Source of the DNA: Petrosia ficiformis
Taxonomy: Eukaryota > Porifera > Demospongiae > Haplosclerida > Petrosiidae
NCBI GenBank assembly: GCA_947044365.1
Contig: OX345637.1
Span: forward strand, 8,734,076-8,798,075
Direction of reading: 5' to 3'
Length of the DNA: 64,000 bases
The first letter of the stretch is position 1. The number at the start of each line of letters is the position of its first letter. The notes under the pieces are model-generated. The model was not told the DNA's origin. It did not search any database and was given only the letters and a program-made list of their open reading frames with translations. A program made the position numbers and the translations under genes. This document shows positions 1 to 12,104 of this stretch, piece by piece.

Positions 1-2345
1 TGTAAGAAGTATGATTGATATATGGGAAGTGTTGCATTGTCTTTTTTTGTATGTATATCAATCTTATTTCTCAGAAATGTACATACATGTAGTATGTATA
101 TGTATGTATGTTGTGTTATGTTGTGTATGTATGTTATGTATGTATGTTATGTATGTATGTTATGTATGCATGCATGTTAACAATATTGTGTGAGCAGTTT
201 TTATGATGAATTGGCTCAGTATAATTGCTGAGCACCTTAGTACGAGGCAACTAATCTGGGAGTGTAGTGAAATCTCGACCTTAGTTTGTATATATGTATA
301 CGTTATAACACGCTACGAGTGCTATATCAGATTTATAATCACCGAGCACGAGGACCGTAGGCCCGAGGGCGAGGTGATTATAAATCAGATATAGCACAAG
401 TAGGCGTGTTATAATTATTATATTTCACGAAAGACAAAACCTTTGTTGATGTCTGATGTTTCTCCTACCTTTTTGTCAGCACTTTGGAGAAGGTAAGCGT
501 TGTTTTTTTTGTAGTCTGTTTCGACGGCAGGTTTTATATCTGACCACAAGATGCTATATCTGATTTATAAACCTGTGGTTTACTTTGATGTTTTGCCGTA
601 TCGGGATATATATATATATATATATATATTATGTGGGACAATCATTGGAATACTTTATGTCTTGTTTGTTCCATCAATTAGTGTATTATTTTTTGCTTTT
701 CATAGTTTCCAAATGATTCCAATCCAGCTCTGTTTGTGTCAAAGGGTGATACTTACATTAATGTAACCAATACAACAAGAAGACCTTAGGTTGACTTACA
801 GATATCCAGGTTAGCCTCTGGATGTACTTAAGATATTGCTATGGGGCTAAGTGTTAGCTGTTGATATTGCTATTCACACACTTGTAAGGATAATCTCAAC
901 CTAGAAGAGGAATGGAGGTGGACTTTAAATTTATTCATCCACCACATTAATAAAATTTTGAGAATTAACCATGGATGTCATCAGTATCAATGGTTGCATT
1001 TTTGAAGCCCTTTGATATTTTTCAACCACATTTCTAGTTTTCTACACAAGACAGTCTACTAAATGTGCTTTAAGTTTGTGCAAAAATCCAAAAATTATAA
1101 GCAATCCAACTTACAAAGACGCTAAGTGTGGGTGTTGGTACTGGCCAACGCACTTTCAAACACTCACCTTGCTGCTTTCCTCCCACTAACAATCCATGAT
1201 TTTGGTATCTATAACATTGTTAAAAGGTCCTCTGTCTAGTAAGTTAAAGGTTTGTGTTGTGTAAAATATAAAAGTTATGAAGGAAAATATTTGGTATGTA
1301 CATTCGTGAATTAATTGGTAATTTTGAATTTGATCCAAAACCACCAAACTGCCAATTAAACAAGTGTATATACTATATAGAGAAAAAAGTATCCCTATGA
1401 TTGCTTTATGGTGTCCAGCATTCAGTAATCATGGCTGACTTTATCATGCCTGAAACACTTTGGAAATTTTGTCATGTTATTCTGGGTTTATTGGTAACTT
1501 GATCATAAAAAGACCAAGACTTCCTGTACGCACCCCATCATTAGACGGGTTTACAAGTAGCGTACATGGATCAAGACCAAGACTTCCTGTATGCACCCCA
1601 TCGTTTAGATGGGTTTACAAGTAGCGTACAGGAATGACAATGGTGGGAATGACAATCCCTACCCTACTGTGAACCACTCAACGTGTGTTCACAAGGGATT
1701 GTGCATCTCTTACTCTGTCGTGATCCATCTTGTATGGTGAGCTTCCTAGTGCAATCCTGATGGTGAGCAGCCAGCTCGCATGTCAATGAGACATGTGTAT
1801 GAGACGCTGGTTTAGGGATAAGCAGAGTGAGAGAGGGTGGCAGGGAGGGGGGCTTGCGACACACTCTTACTCTGTATTTTACATTGAGGGACTAAATAAT
1901 TGTTGTTCACCTTTTTTTAATTGAGTATATGTAGGTGAAGAACAAACAAGCAAGTGGACACACAGAAAACCATGGTATTTTAATATTTGTACTATTACAA
2001 TTGTAAATAGGCTAATTATGAAACGCATTGAAAAAGTGCATATTATTAGCCTTCAGATGATATGTATGTGTGTAGTGTACTCGAGCCAACACCTGATATG
2101 GACACGTTATGATAAATTATATACATGGACTATAGTATATACATGTATAAGTTATTGAGTTACAGGTATTTAACCTTATTATATACATGTACATGTACTT
2201 ACTGTGACTCAATAACTTATACATGTATAAGTTTTTGAGTTACAGTATAATCATGTATTTAACCTTGTGATATTAAACTATATACTATAGTACATGTATA
2301 TATATACATGTAAGCGTTCTAATCTTTGTACATATCTTCCTCCAG
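1..2345. other. Non-coding repeat-rich stretch
   Basis: No gene is supported here. Contents are a GTAT microsatellite (about 100-175), the fold-back element at 302-575 (listed separately), a TA run (607-630), a 63-bp near-tandem duplication (1511-1573 and 1575-1634, each able to form a hairpin around CCCATC/GATGGG), and a dispersed repeat at about 1140-1370 whose relative lies at 6790-7020. Confidence 0.5.
302..575. repeat. Fold-back element, family M copy 1
   Basis: The first part (302-413) is a near-perfect palindrome of about 42-bp arms that reads through ACACGC, TGCTATATCAGATTTATAA and TCACC and then returns. Its tip is GC-rich (about 344-372, containing CCCGAGGGC). A unique tail follows to about 575 and ends in a second copy of the TGCTATATCTGATTTATAA motif. 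Related sequence in the opposite orientation lies at 20962-21140 and 31866-32062, so this is a dispersed non-autonomous element. No transposase or target duplication was identified. Confidence 0.75.
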
Positions 2346-2437
2346 GTTTATTATCATCTCAAAGTAGTTCTTGTACTCCTGAAACGGTTCCCATATCTGG
2401 TATCATGCAACGTAGATACCAAAAGAAAGGAACAAAG
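2346..2437 (+). CDS. Candidate internal exon, unrecognised gene
   Basis: A 92-nt stretch is bounded by a good acceptor (TTCCTCCAG) and a donor-like GTACAC. It is open in one frame and reads LLSSQSSSCTPETVPISG followed by a basic end, MQRRYQKKGTK. Its base composition is less AT-rich than the flanks. I do not recognise a family. It may belong with the candidate exon at 5400-5487 on the same strand, but the intervening exons of such a gene are not visible. Chance splice-like borders around an open stretch are possible. Confidence 0.35.
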
Positions 2438-2564
2438 GTACACATATATATATATATATATATATACATACATGTACATGTACATGTACATGTACACAAT
2501 GTACATGTGAATAGAGCATGTGTACATACATGTATTTGTATAAGTGTCTGAGTGTACATGTACA

Positions 2565-2765
2565 AACTAGTGTTGTTTTACTTAACTATAACTAAAATCT
2601 CTTTTAGTAAGGCATTTTGACTTTTAGTTAACTAAATTACAAGTCTGTCGCAATAATTATAACTAAAATGAAAATTGGCCAATAATAAGTGTTGTTAACT
2701 AAAACTAAAACCCCTTTTTATTTTAGTTAATTAAACTATAACTAAATTGCAAGAAACTAGACGTA
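2565..2765. repeat. TAACTAAA-type dispersed repeat
   Basis: This block is built from alternating TAACTAAA and TTTAGTTA words, with the recognisable phrase TTTTAGTAAGGCAT in the middle. The same phrase order recurs at about 24080-24200, 29245-29465, 46317-46537, 55270-55445, 60895-60960, 61108-61312 and 63008-63108. It is therefore a dispersed family of about 200 bp and not simple sequence. It is internally palindromic. Confidence 0.7.
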
Positions 2766-3047
2766 CATGTACATTGTACATGTATATCTAAAAGTGGTAA
2801 TTATTGATAACACTAGTGTCATGTAGTGTATAGTTTAATTCCATAAATGTAGTACATTTTCCTGAGGTCAAGATGAACATGAATGACCTTATAATACATG
2901 TACATTTGTTTTATTCATTTACATTGTAGTATAATACCCAATACTAAATAAAAATGTAAAATTAGATTATTTAGGTTAGGATTAATTTCCATTGATTCGG
3001 CAACACGTTTTGCTTCTCTATGTATATCACTCCAACCCTCTCTGAGT

Positions 3048-3095
3048 ACGATATTCATAATCCCTCGGCTACGCCCTCGGGATTATGAATATCGT
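3048..3095. repeat. Short palindrome with GC-rich tip
   Basis: Arms of 17 bp (ACGATATTCATAATCCC and its exact complement) flank a tip reading TCGGCTACGCCCTC. The plan is the same as the larger palindromes at 302, 6154, 14642, 14929 and 33937: AT-rich arms closing on a CTCGG/CCGAG tip. Confidence 0.7.
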
Positions 3096-3119
3096 TTTCG
3101 TGTATATCCTGGTAGGTAT

Positions 3120-3440
3120 GTTCTAACTAATACATGCACCACTTCTACTGTGCTATGTGGACCAGCTGGCACTGCCGCGGTTTCGTACAGCACACAGTAG
3201 TTTAGACACTGGGTTCTCGGGCTACTTTCGGAGTAGAGGGTTCCCATGAATCTGTACCCAGTACAGTTCCCCTTGAGCTGTGTGTCTGGGTTGTCTACTG
3301 ATGATTGCTCACCTTAGAAGCATGAAATATCTATTTGCTCACAGCAAGTATGAGTTGGAGGGTTACAACTTTGCACAAGTATCTACCTCTACCTGCAACC
3401 AATGAATAATTCCTCTGTTACCATCGTATAATTGATCTAC
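3120..3440. repeat. Dispersed repeat, inverted relative at 51.9-52.2 kb
   Basis: About 310 bp here matches the reverse complement of about 51905-52215. Shared phrases include ACCAGCTGGCACTGCCGC, CAGTTCCCCTTGAGCTG and TATTTGCTCACAGCAAG. No coding potential stands out. It is probably part of an unclassified mobile element. The following open stretch (3562-3777) is hydrophobic but lacks splice sites or family resemblance, so I do not call it a gene. Confidence 0.65.
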
Positions 3441-5399
3441 AATCAGACGACACACCACTAACTAGGAGGCTAGCCCAGGTTGCTGGTATGCCAACACATA
3501 ACATGAGGATAGTATTCTGAGTGAACTTTTACTAATGTGTTGCCCGTGCATGGGATAGGGCATGTGGTCTGTACACGCCACATGTCAGATTGCCATGGCT
3601 ATTGTGTTTCCTACCCTTATTTCTTCATTCTATGTCTCAGTGGTATTCGAATACTTAGCCCTACCAGATTACCTATGTGTGGGGGTCTACCTGCATCTCC
3701 TTGACGCTATTTCTAAGTCAGAGTTTGTGATGCGGCTGCTGGAGCCAACCTGTATATTTCTGGACAGGAAGTCATGATGATACTGAATTTCTAGGGGCAT
3801 ACAGCTCTCTTTGTCACCCTCCAGCAAGTAGACTTTAGGTAAAACCTGTTTATTCCATGGTTGGTTAGAAATCCATGACAGGAGGACACAACAAAGTACA
3901 ATGCCTTTTCCGGTTGAAGGAATAGATGAGTTTGATGTGTCAATGTCATGACTCTGATGGTATTCATGTTTCGTTTATGTAGTTACACTTGTCATGTATC
4001 TAGTATTCATTGGTTATCTGTTTTGACCAAATTTGGTCAATCCATCATACTCGCTTCTTATTGGTTGGTTCTTAGTTATAGAATAGGAAAACGATTATTA
4101 CAGAGTTGATGAGGATGAAGACGGAAGAGGCATACTTTGAGATAAGACATTACATTTTCACCATTAAGGCTAACAGTTGCTACTGGGAATGAGGGTCTGT
4201 ACGATGAAAGAATAGAATAATGGGAATGATTCTGGATGTGGTTTGTTTGACGAATAGAATAATGGGAATGAGTCTGATGTGATACTCATGTGATATAAAC
4301 ATATCATGTGACATAGTCACTGTAGTATTCAACAATTGTCTCTTAAACAACATACACTGTCTGTAGTATTTATAATACAGAAAGGATGTTACTAAATATA
4401 GATACATATTGTCTTAGAGACAATTGACTGCGAGCTGAACAATCTCAAGCTTCTGACTCAGCGGCAAATCCTTACGCTTATGCTTGTAAACCGAGTAGTA
4501 GAAGAAAAAAAAGCACTGTGAAATATGTGAACACAGTTGAAAAAAAAAGAAGCTTATGATACTGTGATGATTATGAAATATGTGAACACAGTTGAAAAAA
4601 AAGGGATTATGTTTGACATCCTAAACAGACCGCACTAAAACTTATATTCCATGTTTGTTCATATTTCATGTGAGTTTGTAATCCGGTTGAATACATCAGT
4701 GATGATTTACAAATCTGACATACATCATGCTCAAAATTGAACTTGTTGTGTCTAAACCTGAGGTGTATACAACAATTATTATTAATTAGCAAAAACAAAA
4801 AACCTTTGGGACTCAAGACAGAGAAGGACAAGGACAAAATTATGAATTTTAGTCACTAAATGTAACATTTTTATCATTCTTAATCAAATATAATTTCTGA
4901 AGTATAATTGTTAACATTACTGGAATAAAATTAGATTGATTAACACACAATGTGTAATACATACTTAACACTTCAATTCAAATGTGTTAAAATTAACACC
5001 TAAAGTTATAGGATGGATTTGTATTTTTAAAATTCTGGACAGTTAGGAAATCATTAAAAGAAGCTGTTGGCAAATGTCAATTTATGCAACCAAGTAACAA
5101 TATGTAATTCAGTTCACATAAATAATAATTATTTTTAAATTGTTTCACACATGTGCAATTCAACTTTGCCATGTAGGCGAGGGTCCCGTCCCGACGGTGC
5201 TCGTTGAGTTTGTATTAACTATTAATTACCCTTATGATATTAAACTATACACTACAGGTATACATTATTGAGTTACAGTCATGTATTAACCTTGTGACAT
5301 TAAACTATACACTATAGTACATATAAAGTTGTCACATTTTAATTCTGAATGTGAACAGGACAAAAACACACACATTTCCCTTCCTACAGAGTGAAGTAC

Positions 5400-5487
5400 G
5401 TCCTCATCTTCAAAATGATCCTGATAGTCCTATGTGGTTGAGGATCCAATAGCTGGTATTCGATACAACCTGGCCAAGAAGATGTCT
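5400..5487 (+). pseudogene. Candidate exon with 1-nt frame break
   Basis: An 88-nt stretch lies between a strong acceptor (CCTTCCTACAG) and a canonical donor (GTAAGT). The 5' half reads SEVRPHLQNDPDSPM in one frame and the 3' half reads VVEDPIAGIRYNLAKKMS in another. Joining them requires a single-base shift near 5440. Both halves look protein-like, which suggests either a real exon with a sequence error or a decayed exon. The family is not recognised. Confidence 0.4.
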
Positions 5488-6153
5488 GTAAGTTTATGTA
5501 ATTACGAAATATAATAGCTCAGATGTCCCCAGAAAATTATGGGCACATCTAAGCAAATGTAATACTCATACAAATAGCATGTTAATAGCAATTGAATTGG
5601 CTCAGTATAATCACTATAATAGGTATGAGAAAGTCAGATTATATAAATGATGACACCACAAAGGTTCTCCACCTGCTATGTGGCTAGATCTTACATAATT
5701 CATGAGGTTGCCCACAATCACAGCCTCTGGGTGTGTTATAAGTGTCTATCTGATCAACTGTCTCATACATATGTAAGTATGTACATGTATGTATGTATGT
5801 ATGTATTTTTGTATGTAGTATGTATGTACATGTATATTAAAGCACTAAGGTATTTGGATTGGTTTCCTTAGCCAGTGAATATTTGTAAACCAAGCCATTT
5901 TACTATTAGTCACATATTTAATTAATGTAGCCTTAGTGTTTTTATTATCCATTCTGTGTTCTAAAAGTCTGGACATCCTGTTACCATTTCTGTCACCAAT
6001 TTATGGAATTTGTAACTTGCTAATGTACAGTTCATTCAACTTTGATTTTGTAAATTATTATAAATTATGTCCTCAGTTCACTTTAAATACATGACCTGTG
6101 CTCTTTTAAGAAATGATGAATATATAGTGAATGCACAGCACAAAGTTATGTAA

Positions 6154-6294
6154 TATATAACATGGCTTCGAGGTGTGTATCAGCAATATCAGACCTGAAA
6201 CCCGAGATAGCAGCCCAAGGTGAGGCAGAGGGCTGCTATCTCGGGGTGAAGGGCTGATATTGCTGATACACACTGGGAAGCCATGCTATATATA
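6154..6294. repeat. Large palindrome, ATGGCTTC family
   Basis: Arms of about 60 bp start near AACATGGCTTC and run through TATCAGCAATATC and CCCGAGATAGCAGCCC, then return with a few mismatches around a short loop (about 6217-6229). The outer arm phrase (ATGGCTTC, GGTGT, TAT, AATAT) is shared with the palindrome at 14642-14778, so the two are one family. A long cruciform or RNA hairpin could form. Confidence 0.8.
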
Positions 6295-8221
6295 ATATAT
6301 TCTTTACTTAACATGTACATCAATGTTACCTAACATCTACTGCTCTACACCTCTCAATTTACAACTTGACTGCGCATGCTTGTTTTGTAGTAGTGTAGAT
6401 TATTGGGAATTTTTTTAATTGCCTTTATTTTTGTTTGTTTGTTTGTTTGTGCTATGCAAAGGGACTTAATTATTTTGATATTCTATTTCCAAGGAAGCCA
6501 ATATTTACATGTGCTAAAAGCTTGTGGTAAAGTGGTTTGTTTTGCCAAGGCCTCTGGGGTGATTATACACCTTATGATTTTGCTGTTGTGCTAAGTTTAG
6601 TTCTAATTTCTAGCTGTAAACTATGAGTGCCCCACCTTGTAAGGATAGTCTTCACCTCTGGGTGTGTTATACAATATGTAATATACATGTTATATAATAT
6701 ATTCTCATGTTTGATCTAGGATAGGTGACCATAATAAATATTGGCTGTTTGTTAATTTTACACAGACATCATGTCATGCATATCAACAGTTGCACTTTCA
6801 AACACTCACCTTGCTGCTTTCCTCCAACTAACATTTTAATATCTATGACATTTTTAGAAGGTCCTCTGTCTATGTAAGGTAAAAGTCTGTGTTGTGTAAA
6901 ATGTAGAAGTTACAAACGAAAACGTTTGGATTGTGCATTTGTGAATTAATTAGTGATTTTTAATTTGATGGTTTGAATCTAAAATCACCAAACCGTCAAT
7001 TAAAAAACCGTGTCGATAATATTTTCATGTACATGTATATGGTATGTGTAGGTTTACAATTTCCTTAGGTAAACCTTTACTCTAAATTTCACTTAACTTT
7101 GCACATATATTCCATTTCATTCCGAGCCTTTTAAGGCGAACAATAGAGTCAGACTCAGAGGCTACTACTCGGGTTGTCACTTCATATAAGGATAGTCCCA
7201 TTACAACCATAGAATACAATAATTTCGTGCTTGAGTGAGAACAAATACATCACATTTACACATTGTTTTTAATTGAATTACTAAATACTAACAGTGTAGT
7301 CATAGTTATGTGAGGGTCAAAAGCTCATGACATGTTCAATATATTATATTATAATATTATATATGTATTATAATGTGATGGTATATATTTCTGATTATCA
7401 AGTGTACCTCCTACTTACAAATTAGGCAGGCATGCCCAGGTTAGGTTCTCTGACATTTAAGGTCAACATGTTTTGACTTAATCTCATAGCCACAGGAATT
7501 TCAGGCTACTACTCGGGTTGTCACTTCATATAAGGATAGTCCCCATTACAACCATAGAGAACAAATACATAACTTCAACTCACATTTACACATTGTTTTT
7601 AATTGAATTACTAAATACTAACTACATGTATAACAATATGTAAATCAATCAGTATTACACCTAATCAACATTTAAGTTCTGAAAAAGGGCATCACTTAAA
7701 GAACAACGCTCCAGTCTAAATATTTTTCCGGAAAGGCTGAAAATCCTTTATGCTGGTCCTGATGATGCTGGAATAGCTAGAGTGATGAAAACCTGGCAAA
7801 TGCAGGATACTTTTCTTTGTTATCCTTCCAAAATGTTAGAACATTATACGTCATTAGTGTCATCTGGCATGCATGGTTGAAATAAATAGTGGGTAACCTC
7901 AACCCCATTTATGTTACTATTTGTAATTATTTACTGCTTATGGGGAAATATCAGAGATGTACCTGCTGGATAACATTGTTATTTTGTGTCATAACATTCT
8001 TCACATCATAAAGAATGTTATAAAAGCATGACATTTCTAGTTAAAGCTTCACACATAACCATTATGTTTAAAACATGACTAGTATAATGAAATGTCATTG
8101 GGTCAATGTCACCTGATATGCAAATAATAATAGATAACTGTTGGCCACTAAGCCATTTTGCTATTAGTAACTACTATAGATAATTATTACCCTCGCCGCG
8201 TAGCGTAGGCGGAAGGGTACG

Positions 8222-8246
8222 GTAATCGTTTTGTCTGTGTGTCTGT

Positions 8247-8292
<46 letters not shown>
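8222..8292. repeat. TG microsatellite
   Basis: A TGTC/TG mixed start passes into an uninterrupted TG run ending in GTGTTAGC. It sits inside a dispersed repeat whose first bases (TACCCTCGCCGCGTAG) are GC-rich compared with the flanks. Confidence 0.9.
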
Positions 8293-8294
<2 letters not shown>

Positions 8295-8838
8295 GCAATT
8301 TTTCTGGAAAAATAAAAACATTGACATTTCAAAAGGGGTACTGGTAGACTTCAAATTATACAAGGAAAAAAAATAACGTAGGAATTCTTCTTAAACCTTT
8401 CGGTTATAAAGTTATCACAATGTTTATAACTCACGGTTACTGTTTCCAGACTTGAGAAGACTCGTGGAGGCATCTGAACACATCAAAACATAACTACTCC
8501 TGTATCATGACTATCGCTAGCAAAGCACTACATAAAAGCAAACAGAATTTGGGTAGTGGTTGCTACAACATCGAGTACTGGCTCCAAGCATTCTCCATTA
8601 CTTTCAAACTCCGCCTATTTCAATTTTTCAAAGTCATGTGCTGTGCACGTTACTTGAAAGTCAGCAGTTTTGAGGACCTGTCTATGCTGTCTTTGTGGAA
8701 TATTTCACAAGACGAATTGAGGATCTTTCTTTCTTCTTTCAGATAATACAGAGACTAAAATGTAAGACTTATAGTATAGACAAGGAAGAGACTAGTATAA
8801 TCGTAATAAGTAGTGACATGTTAGTTTATATAATTTAC

Positions 8839-8902
<64 letters not shown>

Positions 8903-11900
8903 ATATCTATTATAATATTATTATAAAAACTAACATGCCAGTACGGTTTTATAACTTAATATGTTTCATACACAAACTAAACAATCTGAAGTAAACATTC
9001 TCATTATTATATGACCATACAAACGAGCAATGATAATTATAATCTTTTGGCATATTATATTTCGAAATTATAGTTTGTATTACCTTGCCACGTAGGCGAG
9101 GGTCCCGTCCCGACGGCTCTTTATTTATAAATGCAGTCTTATTGTTTTTAATTGGGCTATTTATGATCAGTGTTCATAGCCTGATTTTTAACAGTGTAGT
9201 CATAGTTATGTGAGGGTCAAAAGCTCATGACATGTTCAATATATTATGTTCTTGAATATATTATAATATTAGTATATAATTGTAAAATAATATGTATTAT
9301 AATGTGATGGTATTTTAGCCCTACTGATTATCAAATGTACCTCCTACTTACATAATTTCAGCATAAGGTCAACATGTGTTGACTTAATCTCATAGCCACA
9401 GGAATTTGTGTGTGTGTATGATTAGTGTTTCTTTTAATGTGTGGTTTTGCACCATGTATGCATGTATTAGAGATACATGTATAAGTAGTGAATGAATGTA
9501 TGTATGTATGTATGAATGTATGTATGTAAATATGTATGCACTATGCATGCATGTATGCATGTAAGACCTGTGTCTACCAACATATACTATTAGACTGTTA
9601 TAATTCATTGTACTTGATCATGTAGTCTACAGTTTTATATCTCGATAATAAGCTGATAACTCATTTTTAATGTCCTTTGTTTCTGAGCATAGTAGTTGAA
9701 TATTCAATTAATTGTATATATATTATAATGAAAAGAACTGTCACATGTATAATTATGTATGTATATACATGTGTTGTATGTATGTTGTCTACCTGCATTT
9801 ACTAAAGCACATTCTACTTTGATTCTGGAGGTGCTGACTGTACTAGAAATGGTAAAGTTATATCTCATCTGAAACATATTTCAGTTTTTCAGTCTAATTC
9901 TAAATGCTCTAATAGTATCTATTACCAGTACCTCTGGAGGTACTAGACATGAAAACTTTTCAAAATAATTATTATATAACATACATTTTGCATCATTGTA
10001 TTGTGAATTTGGGATACACTGTGCTGATGAGACCCAATAGGTCGAAACAATCTGATCAGTGTACATATACTTCAGATTGTCCACAGTTGCCCTTACAAAG
10101 TTATAACACATCTGATTGCATGAAGATTGATGGATACTGTGTGACAATACTAATTTAAACCTCACACCTAGCAAAACAGTACTGTGGCCGTTAAACAATT
10201 AATTACACCCACCATTGTATAATACTACTGTCTGTACAAGTACATAAGTGTGATTGGGAAACAAGAACAATTACTGTGTGCGTATAACCTGAGTAGTGAT
10301 GCACCGATACGAGATTTTACTAATATTCCAATAATTACTTTAGATATGTACTGATAACTGATACTGATCCGATATTATATCTATCTTTTGGTTAGACTAT
10401 GACAACATATGCTGACAATGATAAGAACTTGTGTGGTAAGTAAATAATTAAGAGGTTTGACAATTTTTAGTTTTGTGCTTGTCCTTTTAAGTGCTTATGC
10501 TTGTACTCAATGTTTAATTAGTCCATGTATGTATGTATAGTGCAATACATATGATAATCTATATTATTACACAATCATGTGATGATCAATGATACAAAAA
10601 TGCCCATATCACCAGTTGTATGTATGTATGTATGTATGTATGTGTGTGGTACCATGTAAGACCTGTGTGTCTACCAACGTAGACTATTACTATTATTAAG
10701 TCACTTCCTCTATTGTTAACTTGGTCAATGTTTACAGTCTATATAATAAGCTGATAACTCGTTACCCAGGCAGTATGGGGTTGGTTATTAACTGATTGGT
10801 TGTGTCCTTCTGTCAGTCTATCATGCAACAAAAAAAAATCAGAATCAATACTTTCGAATACTTTAAAAATCTTATAAACACATCAGTCAACTAGAAAATA
10901 GTCATATAATAACGTATGCATATAATTGCAGAAGCTAATGCAGTTCATAGTATCTGCAATTCCTTATATCAATTGAAAAGTCAACCATTTTTTCGTCCAG
11001 TCACGGCCTTCATAAAATTATAGAGTCTATTCAAGAAACTGAAGATATTCTCCTGTTCTGTCAATGACTAAGCTACTGCAGTATTGCACTGGGTGTGTGT
11101 TCTGGGAACATATAGTTTTTTTTAATGCCCTTTTTCTGAGCATAGAATATAATGAAAAGAACTGTTACATATGTATAACTATGATGTATAATTATGTATG
11201 TATTGTACATGTCCATTTACTACAGCGCATTCTACTTTGATTCTGTAGGTACTGAAGACTCATAGAGACAAGGAATAATAATTAATTAATAACTGGTATA
11301 TATATAGTGTAATTTTTTTTACAATTTGAAAAATTATGAACTTCCTTCCAAAATTTTGAAGCATGAACCCTATATATATTGCGTGAAGTCATCAGCTAAG
11401 CTTCAGTTTTGGCAGTTTTGAATTTGCTCTGGGTGTAGTCCTCTACTGTGATAGCAGTTACTATATTTCCTGGCCGGCCTTTCTCACTCTATATCTGAGT
11501 TTTGTACCAAACCCTTGAACCGTGATAATTGTTTCTGTCCCCCTCTTTCTCATCTGAGTGTGTGGCATTACGGAAACTTCTCGACATTTTCTTCCTGCCC
11601 CTTTCTCTCGTCTCCTCGTATTTCCCTCTCTATCTCTCATCTGAGTGTATCATCACCGAATCTTGAGAAGCTCCTCGACATTTTTTTCTGTGTAGCATCT
11701 TCTTGATATTGTTTGGGCTCTCTCTAGAGATTATTGGTTAGTCCCTTGGAATCAAATCACGGACTAGCCGCAAAGACAGTACTAGAAGGGAATAAACATC
11801 CTTTCTTTTTGTATTGTCTCCGCAGTTGGTCCGCTTGCTTGTGTGTTGTTGATATTATAGCTGTATGGATTCCTCATTTTTTTCCCCAGTTTTCCAATTC

Positions 11901-12104
11901 TCTTGTGCCTGCACAGCATTCATTCTCTCTCTCTCTCTCTCTCTGTGATCTTTGAGCTCTCTCCCTCTGACCCTTTTCCTCTGCCCTGTTGTAGTGCATT
12001 AGTTGTATCTAAAAATTCTTGCTGTTTTTTTTTTTCATTATGACTATCTCTTGCTCTTCATTATCTGCATGTGATAATTTTTACATTATATTTTCCTCAG
12101 ATAG

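Larger units (their letters stand above)
5488..12100. other. Long stretch without a supported gene
   Basis: It holds fold-back and dispersed repeats. About 7160-7270 and 7503-7620 are a near-tandem pair. About 7278-7500 recurs at 9190-9410. About 9960-10100 recurs inverted at 16640-16740. A repeat beginning with a TACCCTCGCCGCGTAG-like phrase (8190) continues into a TG run at 8222-8292. AT runs lie at 8843-8900 and GTAT runs at 9495-9530 and 10617-10642. About 11480-12000 is pyrimidine-rich (TC run near 11924-11944), just upstream of the gene at 12105. The ORF at 8507-8746 lies in repeat sequence and is not supported. Confidence 0.5.

Noticed and set aside
8507..8746. 79-codon ORF
   Set aside because: It lies in a dispersed repeat beside a TG microsatellite, with an upstream frame full of stops and no splice signals.
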